A stretch of DNA of 13,557 bases from Nitrosopumilaceae archaeon (GTDB taxonomy: Archaea; Thermoproteota; Nitrososphaeria; Nitrososphaerales; Nitrosopumilaceae). The notes beneath the pieces were generated by a model. It saw only the letters and a program-made list of their open reading frames with translations. It ran no database searches and had not been told where the DNA came from. Where the stretch lies: contig JAHRAP010000017.1 of the NCBI GenBank assembly GCA_020027255.1, positions 1 to 13,557 of the forward strand. The letters are read 5' to 3'. Made by a program: the position numbers and the translations under genes. Below are positions 6,818 through 12,285 of this stretch, piece after piece. Numbering within the stretch: the first letter of the stretch is position 1; each line of letters begins with the position of its first letter.

Positions 6818-7609
6818 TTGAATTTAGAAAATATTTTAGAAAGTTTACAGAATGGTAAAGTTTCTGTCAAAGAAGCTAAGAAGCTATTATCACTATATTC
6901 TATTGAGAAAATCAACAACACCATGAAACTAGATATAGGAAGAACTTATAGACGCAGTATACCAGAAGTAATTTATGCCGAGCCAAAAAAATTTGTAGAC
7001 ATAAAAAAAGCTACAAAAAAGATTTTAGGAAAATCAGATAGGGTGATTCTATCTAGATTAAAAAAATTGGATTACGTAGAAATTATAAAATACGCTACAA
7101 AAAATAATTTGATGTTAAAAAAAGGTAGAAACACAACATCTATTTTAATTCATAAAAATGAAATCAAATGTAATAATGGAAGTATTGGTATTTTGACTGC
7201 AGGTACCGCCGATATAGGAATAGCTGAAGAAGCTAGATTGATGTGCGAAGCTATGAATTGTGAATGTATTTGTGATTATGATGTAGGGGTTGCTGGAATT
7301 CATAGATTATTCCCAGCCATCAAGAAGATTATTAAAAAAGATGTGAGTGTAATAATTGTAGTGGCAGGTATGGACGGAGCATTGGCATCAGTAGTTTCAG
7401 CATTAGTTAATGTTCCAGTGATAGGAGTTCCGACCTCAGTAGGATACGGTTACGGCAAAAAAGGCATAGCGTCTCTTGCATCAATGTTACAAAGCTGTTC
7501 TCCAGGTTTAGCTGTGGTAAACATAGACAATGGAATAGGAGCTGGAGCTATAGCTTCCAACATAGCGAATAAGATAAAATCAAACGCTAATTATACCAAG
7601 ATTAGTTAA
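6818..7609 (+). CDS. larB: LarB, NaAD carboxylase/hydrolase for the nickel-pincer cofactor
   Basis: First enzyme of NPN cofactor synthesis: it carboxylates C5 of the pyridinium ring of nicotinic acid adenine dinucleotide and hydrolyses the phosphoanhydride, giving pyridinium-3,5-biscarboxylic acid mononucleotide and AMP. The N-terminal helical part (about 1-115) includes LDIGRTYRRSIPEVIYAE, a LarB signature. The C-terminal PurE-like (AIR carboxylase) domain holds GILTAGTADIGIAEEA, DVGVAGIHRL, VAGMDGALASVV and GVPTSVGYGYGKKG. Cys227 in QSCSPG matches the cysteine that forms the covalent substrate adduct in LarB, and NIDNGIGAG follows. Length of 263 aa is typical. The start is TTG 6818: the N-terminus (NLENILESLQNGKVS) matches the family there, and the nearest upstream ATG (6805) runs straight into a stop. 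The last 30 bp overlap the convergent transporter gene. PurE itself is excluded by the N-terminal extension. Confidence 0.93.
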   Translation: MNLENILESLQNGKVSVKEAKKLLSLYSIEKINNTMKLDIGRTYRRSIPEVIYAEPKKFVDIKKATKKILGKSDRVILSRLKKLDYVEIIKYATKNNLMLKKGRNTTSILIHKNEIKCNNGSIGILTAGTADIGIAEEARLMCEAMNCECICDYDVGVAGIHRLFPAIKKIIKKDVSVIIVVAGMDGALASVVSALVNVPVIGVPTSVGYGYGKKGIASLASMLQSCSPGLAVVNIDNGIGAGAIASNIANKIKSNANYTKIS

Positions 7610-8299
7610 TTCATTACCAACACCATAACCAATCAATGCTATTCCAGTTCCAAGTCCAGCCATTTCCAACCCACCCTTAATAATATTGGTTTTAGCCATT
7701 TTAGATTTTATAGATCCTACCAGGAAAGACGAAGTAAGACTTATGCCAATTGCAAATGCCAACGCCATAATACCTTCCTTAAAAAAGAATGGTATTATTG
7801 GCAACATACCACCTACCAAAAACGACAAAAACATGATAATTGCACTTTTGAGAGGGTGCCCGATCACGTCCATGTTCAGGTTTAATTCTTCTGTCAACAT
7901 AGTATTTAACCAAATTGTCTTGTCTGAAGTGATTTTATTGACTATTGTATCTAATTCACGGCCTGAAAAACCTTTAGATTCATAAATTTTACGTATTTCG
8001 TCTTTTTCGTCTTCAGGTTTATTATCAATTTCCCATATTTCACGGTCTATTTCTGATTTTAGTAATTCACGTTGAGATTTAATAGCCAAATAATTTTGTA
8101 CGGCCATAGCTTTGGCACCTGTGAACATACCTACAAAAGCTGCCAATATAATGAGATCTGATGTTACGTTAGCGCCACCTACACCAGCAGCTATTCCTAA
8201 TGATGTATTTATTCCATCACCAAAACCAAAAACGAAATCACGCATTATACTTGACTCTTTAAGATGATTTTCAATATGAGGTGTATGTTGATTCATCAT
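7580..8299 (-). CDS. VIT1/CCC1-family Fe/Mn transporter
   Basis: Membrane transporter of the VIT/CCC1 family, which exchanges divalent metals (Fe, Mn and sometimes others) for protons, moving metal out of the cytosol. The hallmark first helix reads MRDFVFGFGDGINTSLGIAAGVGGA (about residues 19-43), followed by a second span with FTGAKAMAVQNYLA. The cytosolic Glu-rich segment between spans 2 and 3 (roughly 72-140: ELLKSEIDREIWEIDNK and more) corresponds to the metal-binding domain. Three further hydrophobic segments then follow (SAIIMFLSFLVGGMLPIIPFFF, the ALAFAIGISLTSSFLVG segment, and the final Gly-rich span). Five spans and 239 aa fit the family. Two adjacent ATGs (8299, 8296) are possible starts. 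The gene converges on larB with a 30-bp overlap and diverges from the radical SAM gene. Metal specificity cannot be read from sequence; a link to nickel homeostasis for the lar genes is speculation. Confidence 0.9.
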   Translation of the reverse strand: MMNQHTPHIENHLKESSIMRDFVFGFGDGINTSLGIAAGVGGANVTSDLIILAAFVGMFTGAKAMAVQNYLAIKSQRELLKSEIDREIWEIDNKPEDEKDEIRKIYESKGFSGRELDTIVNKITSDKTIWLNTMLTEELNLNMDVIGHPLKSAIIMFLSFLVGGMLPIIPFFFKEGIMALAFAIGISLTSSFLVGSIKSKMAKTNIIKGGLEMAGLGTGIALIGYGVGNELTNLGIISV

Positions 8300-8318
8300 T
8301 TATTCTGTAAACCAAGCT

Positions 8319-8333
8319 AGAAATAAATGATAA
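8319..8333. promoter_or_regulatory. Shared A/T-rich divergent promoter core
   Basis: The 60-bp gap between the transporter and the radical SAM gene contains one A/T-rich block. Its left half (CATTTATTTC on the minus strand) is about 24-27 nt before the transporter start, and its right half is about 27-30 nt before ATG 8360. Both genes may use overlapping TATA boxes and would then compete for initiation. Confidence 0.3.
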
Positions 8334-8359
8334 GATTGTCGCACTCGTAAATAATTTAT

Positions 8360-9952
8360 ATGATTCTAAATGATGGTTTATTATTGACTAGCAAAAGAAT
8401 AGTATTAACAGCAGATAGAAGTTTAATGACTAATTACAGAGGTAATTTTCTATATGGATTTATTGCCTGTGGCCCATACGAAGTTCTTCCAGAATGGGTT
8501 TTTGATAAAGTTTTTTGCCCAGCTGTCGAAACAGATTCAAGTACTGGAGAAGCAAAAGTAGCTCAGGTGGGATTAAGAAGAATAGAAAGCGCATTATTAA
8601 AAGGATATGACAAAAATGAAGTATTTATAGCAAATCCAGACTATTTGGATAAGTCAATAGGCCCTAATACAAAAGTAGTTGGGATTAATGTGATGGATCC
8701 TTTAGGTATGGCGCCAGTGACTACAACGATGTCACCTGAAAAATTGTCGTATGTAGCAATGAAATTTAAACGTATGTGCGCCATGATAATACAATTAAAG
8801 AAAAAATACAATTTCAGAGTAGTAGTAGGTGGAAATGGAGCATGGGAGTTAGCGAAACCAGATAGAATGAAGATACATGGGATTGATACAGTTGTGGTTG
8901 GAGAAGCTGATGAATTAGCATTAGAATTGTTTCAAAAATTAGAAACGAAAGCAGAAGACGAATTAGTTCATTGCGCAGTAAAAGATATAGAAAATATTCC
9001 TATGATAAATGGACCTACAGTAAATTCATTAATTGAAGCTATGCGAGGATGTGGAAGAGGATGCGATTTTTGTGATGTCAACAAGAGATCCAAGAAAGAT
9101 CTCCCAATAGAACGATTAAAACATGAATCAAACATCAACCTTAAATATGGGTTTGATTCTATTTGGCTGCACTCTGATGAAATGCTTCTTTATGGGTGTG
9201 ATAACAAAGATTTTCAGCCAAATTACGATGCAATAATAGATTTGTGGCGAAATCTAAAATCTTTAGGTCCTAACTTTATTGGCACTACACATATGACATT
9301 TTCAGCAGTTTGTGCGGATCAAAAATTAATTGAAGATATATCAAAAATTAATGGTATGGATAATAACGGAAGATGGTTAGCAACAAATTTAGGTATAGAA
9401 ACGGTAGCACCCAAAATGGTTAAGAAGCATCTAGGTGTGAAAACAAAACCGTTTTCGACAGATGAATGGGGGTTGGTAGTTAGAGAAGGAGCAAAAATAT
9501 TAAATGACAATCATTGGTTTCCAGCTGCTACCATAATAATAGGATGGCCTGATGAAGTTTTAGACGAAACTAAATATACCATAGACATGCTAGAGGATTT
9601 TCGAAGAACTGATTTTAGAGGATTGATAGCTCCTTTGTTATATCAAGACTTCAATGAAAAAAATTCTATGCATTTTGGCAATCTAAATGAAGCTCAGTTT
9701 ACGTTATTTTGGAAATGTTGGGAAAATAATTTACGAGTAATAAATGACATCATACCAATAATATTAAGAAATAAGACATATGGACCTCCAATGAAAGTAT
9801 TTATGTACGGTATGTTAAAGGCCGGAACGTGGGCGATTATGAGATACTTAAGAGGGTTGTGCAAAAATATATTTAATGGTAAAACGCCAGATGAAATTAT
9901 AGATAAATATGCCAGATCTAGATCTATAACGTCCCCAACGTACACAAAATAA
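8360..9952 (+). CDS. Radical SAM protein with B12-binding-like N-terminal region
   Basis: Member of the radical SAM superfamily with an N-terminal Rossmann-like, cobalamin-binding-type region. The radical SAM [4Fe-4S] motif is CGRGCDFC, C-x3-C-x2-C with Cys231, Cys235 and Cys238. Before it, residues about 95-195 (VVGINVMDPLGMAP, RVVVGGNGAWEL, IDTVVVGEADELALELF) have the layout of B12-binding radical SAM proteins, but I see no DxHxxG, so cobalamin would bind without the lower-ligand His. After it come TIM-barrel segments such as SIWLHSDEMLLYG, ATNLGIETVAPKMVKKHLG and PAATIIIGWPDEVLDET, which resemble the SAM-binding part of the family. Length is 530 aa. The start is ATG 8360, close to a promoter-like block. 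The reaction is unknown; members with this architecture include methyltransferases and ring-forming enzymes acting on lipids and cofactors. It is not joined to the lar genes by an operon. Confidence 0.85.
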   Translation: MILNDGLLLTSKRIVLTADRSLMTNYRGNFLYGFIACGPYEVLPEWVFDKVFCPAVETDSSTGEAKVAQVGLRRIESALLKGYDKNEVFIANPDYLDKSIGPNTKVVGINVMDPLGMAPVTTTMSPEKLSYVAMKFKRMCAMIIQLKKKYNFRVVVGGNGAWELAKPDRMKIHGIDTVVVGEADELALELFQKLETKAEDELVHCAVKDIENIPMINGPTVNSLIEAMRGCGRGCDFCDVNKRSKKDLPIERLKHESNINLKYGFDSIWLHSDEMLLYGCDNKDFQPNYDAIIDLWRNLKSLGPNFIGTTHMTFSAVCADQKLIEDISKINGMDNNGRWLATNLGIETVAPKMVKKHLGVKTKPFSTDEWGLVVREGAKILNDNHWFPAATIIIGWPDEVLDETKYTIDMLEDFRRTDFRGLIAPLLYQDFNEKNSMHFGNLNEAQFTLFWKCWENNLRVINDIIPIILRNKTYGPPMKVFMYGMLKAGTWAIMRYLRGLCKNIFNGKTPDEIIDKYARSRSITSPTYTK

Positions 9953-9961
9953 AAACTGGAG

Positions 9962-10285
9962 TTAAATTTTTTCTAAAGCGACATCTGCTATTGTATTACG
10001 TTTTGGTTTCAATACAACAAAATAATTTTTGTCTGCACGTTCTATAGAACTTACAGATCTATACTTTTTGGTACTGACGTCAAATTCCAAAATATTTGAA
10101 TTGAGTGTGCCTTTAGAATATATGAACAAATAAAGATCTCCAGACGATTGGCCTAATGGTATAAAAGCAAAGACATGATTTTTGTAAGAACTAATAGGCA
10201 TTGTATTTTTCATTGGCGGAGCTACAGATGACATGTACATGAATACATCTTCAATTGTTTCAAATTCTTCATATTCTATATGCAT
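9962..10285 (-). CDS. Conserved-looking small protein of unknown function
   Basis: I do not recognise this 107-aa protein. It has no signal peptide, membrane span or cysteine. The N-terminus is acidic (MHIEYEEFETIEDVF) and Met-rich, and the centre alternates hydrophobic residues in a strand-like pattern (NHVFAFIPLG, DLYLFIYSKG, NILEFDVSTK, NYFVVLKPKR). This suggests a small all-beta or mixed fold, probably cytosolic. Reading frame quality supports a real gene: codon use is like its neighbours, it starts at ATG 10285 with a TATA-like box 25 nt upstream, and it ends 9 bp from the end of the convergent radical SAM gene. A perfect 17-bp palindrome covers its start codon and a longer inverted repeat lies just upstream of its TATA box, so specific regulation is possible. 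Confidence 0.7.
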   Translation of the reverse strand: MHIEYEEFETIEDVFMYMSSVAPPMKNTMPISSYKNHVFAFIPLGQSSGDLYLFIYSKGTLNSNILEFDVSTKKYRSVSSIERADKNYFVVLKPKRNTIADVALEKI

Positions 10286-10297
10286 AAAAGTTATGCA
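10281..10297. repeat. 17-bp palindrome over the start of the 9962-10285 gene
   Basis: TGCATAA-AAG-TTATGCA: two perfect 7-bp arms with a 3-bp spacer. The start codon (10283-10285, minus strand) is inside the left arm. With the TATA-like box at 10306-10314 the transcription start falls in or next to the palindrome, a typical place for a repressor operator. Arms of this size occur by chance in AT-rich DNA, so position is the main argument. Confidence 0.4.
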
Positions 10298-10305
10298 ATC
10301 TTTAC

Positions 10306-10314
10306 ATATAATAA
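10306..10314 (-). promoter_or_regulatory. TATA-like box for the 9962-10285 gene
   Basis: TTATTATAT on the minus strand is centred about 25 nt before ATG 10285, fitting a leaderless mRNA. Confidence 0.4.
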
Positions 10315-10327
10315 CTTACAGAATATT

Positions 10328-10355
10328 ATAACAAATATTAAATAATATCTGTTAT
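10328..10355. repeat. 28-bp inverted repeat upstream of the 9962-10285 promoter
   Basis: Arms of 13 bp, ATAACAAATATTA and TAATATCTGTTAT, with a 2-bp AA centre and a single mismatch. It lies 14 bp outside the TATA-like box of the minus-strand gene, where archaeal activators or repressors often bind. It is also compatible with nothing more than AT-rich sequence, and no T-run follows that would suggest a terminator hairpin. Confidence 0.4.
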
Positions 10356-10422
10356 TTAAAAATATAATAAGTTTGTAATTTAATTGTTGTATTTTTTAAA
10401 TTATCAATTATACAAGTTAACT

Positions 10423-10513
10423 AGTATAAAATCTATGAGTGAAGCAATACCAAAATAACATCAACTAATAAATTTGATTGAGGATCCAAATGAGTAACTT
10501 GATATATACATAA
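10423..10513 (+). promoter_or_regulatory. Leader of topoisomerase IB: TATA box, Shine-Dalgarno, minicistron
   Basis: AGTATAAAAT at 10423-10432 is a strong TATA-like box that would place a transcription start near 10454. GAGGATC at 10480-10486 resembles a Shine-Dalgarno and precedes ATG 10490, which opens a 7-codon frame (MSNLIYT) ending in TAATG, where its stop overlaps ATG 10513. Competing boxes (ATAAATTT at 10468, GATATATAC at 10501) would give shorter mRNAs lacking this frame, so the arrangement is tentative. Confidence 0.3.
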
Positions 10514-12081
10514 TGTTAAAATATATGAAATATTCAAAAATGAAATGGCAAATACTTCAGCATAATGGGATATTATTTCCACCACCATACGAATCCCATG
10601 GCATGATCATCAAAATAAATGGTGAAGAAGTTAAACCAAATTTATTACAGGAAGAAATGATTTATCAATGGTGTAAAAAAAAAGACACCAAATATGTATC
10701 TGATAAAACATTTCAAAAAAATTTTGTAAGAGATTTTAAATCATCGTTACATAATAAATTCAAAAATATAAAATACACAGACATAGATTTTTCTTATGCA
10801 AATGAAATTATAAACAAAGAAGCAGTAGCAAAAGAATCTATGAACAAAGACACTAAAAAATTATTAGCGTTACAACGTAAAAAAATACGCGAGAGGGTGA
10901 AAGAGAAATATGGTCTGGCAATGATTGATAATGATGTTGTCGAAATTGCAAATTATATTGCAGAGCCGTCTGGTATTTTTATAGGTAGAGGAGAGCATCC
11001 ACTTAGGGGTAGATGGAAACATAAAATAACTCCAAATTGTGTTACATTGAATCTAGGTAAAGAAGCTATAATACCTGTTGGAAAGTGGGAAAATGTCATA
11101 CATGACAAAAATTCTATGTGGATAGCAAGTTGGGAAGATAAGTTAACACAAAAGAGAAAATATGTATGGTTAGCTGATACGTCTCAAATAAAACAAAAAA
11201 GAGAACAAGCCAAATATGATAAAGCTATCGAACTGTCTAGAAAAATCAACAAAATCAAAAAAATAATTAGTGCAGATATGAATGGGAACAACGATCAAAT
11301 AAAGAAAAAGATTGCAACTGTGTGTTATTTAATTTACAGAACTGCGATGAGAGTTGGCGACGAAAAAGATTCTGATGAAGCAGATATTGTGGGTGCTACT
11401 ACGTTAAGAAAAGAACATATCAAACTAACAAACAAAAAAATAAAATTTGATTTTTTAGGCAAAGATAGCGTAAGATGGCAAAAAGCTATTTCAATCCAGG
11501 ATAATCATGATATTTTATTTTACAACAATCTACAAAAATTAATCAAAAACAAGAAGCCTGGAGAAGAAATATTTTATGGAGTAACGTCAAGACACGTAAA
11601 TTCGTATTATTCTAGTATAATAGATGGTCTTACAGCGAAAGTATTCAGAACATATTTAGCTACAAATGTAGTTAAAAACCATTTAAAAACAACCAATATG
11701 AAGTTCAAACCATTACACATAAAATTATATCATGCCAAACTAGCCAATTTAGAGGCTGCAAAAATGTGCAATCATAAAAAAACTATTTCGAAAAATTTTG
11801 CTAAATCTTTACAAAAAAAACAAATAGCATTAAATAAAATTACAAACATCAAGACAAAAACTAACAAACAATTAGAAAAATTAAATGTTAGAAAAGAAAA
11901 AGCTATTTTGTCAATGAAACTTTTATCAAAAACCAAGGATTATAATTTAGGTACTTCATTACGAAATTACATAGATCCTCGCATTTACAAGATATGGGCA
12001 GAGGGAGTCAAAATAGATTGGGAAAAATTATATTCTGCGTCACTACAAAAAAAATTTCTTTGGGTAAAAAATACCAAATGA
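10513..12081 (+). CDS. top1: DNA topoisomerase IB (eukaryotic type)
   Basis: Relaxes positive and negative supercoils by nicking one DNA strand through a 3'-phosphotyrosine, without ATP. The whole eukaryotic-type core is present: the N-terminal DNA-binding part starting KWQILQHNGILFPPPYE, SGIFIGRGEHPLRGRWK, then the catalytic domain with Arg280 (AMRVGDEKDSDEAD), Lys317 (FLGKDSVRW), Arg379 (KVFRTYLAT), His421 (KMCNHKKT) and the nucleophile Tyr486 in SLRNYIDPRI. These match the human pentad Arg488, Lys532, Arg590, His632 and Tyr723. A Lys-rich helical linker (about 421-475) joins the last two, as in Top1; the long charged eukaryotic N-terminal tail is absent. Among archaea this enzyme is a marker of Thaumarchaeota. 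The start may be ATG 10513, 10525 or 10540; homology begins at 10540 (MKWQ), so the first nine residues may not be translated. Confidence 0.97.
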   Translation: MLKYMKYSKMKWQILQHNGILFPPPYESHGMIIKINGEEVKPNLLQEEMIYQWCKKKDTKYVSDKTFQKNFVRDFKSSLHNKFKNIKYTDIDFSYANEIINKEAVAKESMNKDTKKLLALQRKKIRERVKEKYGLAMIDNDVVEIANYIAEPSGIFIGRGEHPLRGRWKHKITPNCVTLNLGKEAIIPVGKWENVIHDKNSMWIASWEDKLTQKRKYVWLADTSQIKQKREQAKYDKAIELSRKINKIKKIISADMNGNNDQIKKKIATVCYLIYRTAMRVGDEKDSDEADIVGATTLRKEHIKLTNKKIKFDFLGKDSVRWQKAISIQDNHDILFYNNLQKLIKNKKPGEEIFYGVTSRHVNSYYSSIIDGLTAKVFRTYLATNVVKNHLKTTNMKFKPLHIKLYHAKLANLEAAKMCNHKKTISKNFAKSLQKKQIALNKITNIKTKTNKQLEKLNVRKEKAILSMKLLSKTKDYNLGTSLRNYIDPRIYKIWAEGVKIDWEKLYSASLQKKFLWVKNTK

Positions 12082-12103
12082 AAACTTCATGAATGTCAGA
12101 ATC

Positions 12104-12111
12104 ATTTAATT
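12104..12111 (+). promoter_or_regulatory. TATA-like box for tRNA-Met
   Basis: ATTTAATT is centred about 28 nt before the first tRNA base at 12136, as expected for an archaeal tRNA promoter transcribed independently of the topoisomerase gene. Confidence 0.4.
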
Positions 12112-12135
12112 GGTTCACGATAGTGGCATACATAT

Positions 12136-12223
12136 GCCGGAGTAGCTCAGCCTGGCCTAGAGTGCCAGAATAATGGCAATACTCATAATCTGGAGGTCGT
12201 GGGTTCGAAACCCACCTCCGGCA
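12136..12223 (+). tRNA. trnM: Elongator tRNA-Met (anticodon CAT) with 12-nt intron
   Basis: Cloverleaf: acceptor GCCGGAG (12136-12142) with CTCCGGC (12216-12222) and discriminator A at 12223; D stem GCTC/GAGT with one G-T pair; T arm GTGGG-TTCGAAA-CCCAC (12199-12215). After removal of 12169-12180 the anticodon arm is CCAGA-CTCATAA-TCTGG with anticodon CAT, the usual archaeal elongator Met arm. The flanking AGGTC variable loop and the acceptor also match elongator rather than initiator tRNA. Mature length is 76 nt and CCA is not encoded. The D loop (AGCCTGGCCTA) looks about two bases longer than is usual for this tRNA. An elongator Met tRNA whose C34 becomes agmatidine to read AUA would be a tRNA-Ile2; the acceptor GCCGGAG and the arm sequence favour Met, but this cannot be fully excluded. 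Confidence 0.93.
12169..12180 (+). other. 12-nt non-canonical tRNA intron (between positions 30 and 31)
   Basis: Twelve bases, AATAATGGCAAT, interrupt the anticodon stem. They fit an archaeal splicing motif: a 4-bp helix TGCC (12163-12166) with GGCA (12175-12178), a 5' bulge AGA (12167-12169), a 3' bulge ATA (12179-12181), and an outer GAG/CTC helix (12160-12162 with 12182-12184). Cutting both bulges between their second and third bases, the normal endonuclease rule, removes exactly 12169-12180 and restores the standard arm. On the intron side there is only a short loop, so this is a relaxed (bulge-helix-loop) form. The usual site is 37/38. Confidence 0.75.
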
Positions 12224-12254
12224 TGACAGAAATAAACGATTAGAAAGAGAGTTA

Positions 12255-12264
12255 ATATTAAATT
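12255..12264 (+). promoter_or_regulatory. TATA-like box before the 12286 gene
   Basis: ATATTAAATT is centred about 27 nt before ATG 12286, fitting a leaderless mRNA separate from the tRNA. Confidence 0.4.
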
Positions 12265-12285
12265 CGTATTTACACAAGTAATCAA

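Noticed and set aside
9319..9945. Minus-strand frames opposite the 3' half of the radical SAM gene
   Set aside because: No start signals or homology by eye; the plus-strand gene explains the region.
10435..10458. Seven-codon frame ATGAGTGAAGC... ending in TAA
   Set aside because: It lies upstream of or across the predicted transcription start, has no Shine-Dalgarno, and is too short to support.
12169..12180. Reading the tRNA without an intron, or as a long-variable-arm Leu/Ser tRNA
   Set aside because: The TGCCA/TGGCA hairpin leaves a six-base loop, and the remaining bases do not form a variable arm. Removing the 12 bases gives a standard elongator Met tRNA.
12008..12277. 89-residue minus-strand frame across the tRNA-Met gene (contains RRWVSNPRPPDYE)
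   Set aside because: It is the reverse complement of the tRNA, a classic false protein, and it runs into the end of the topoisomerase gene.
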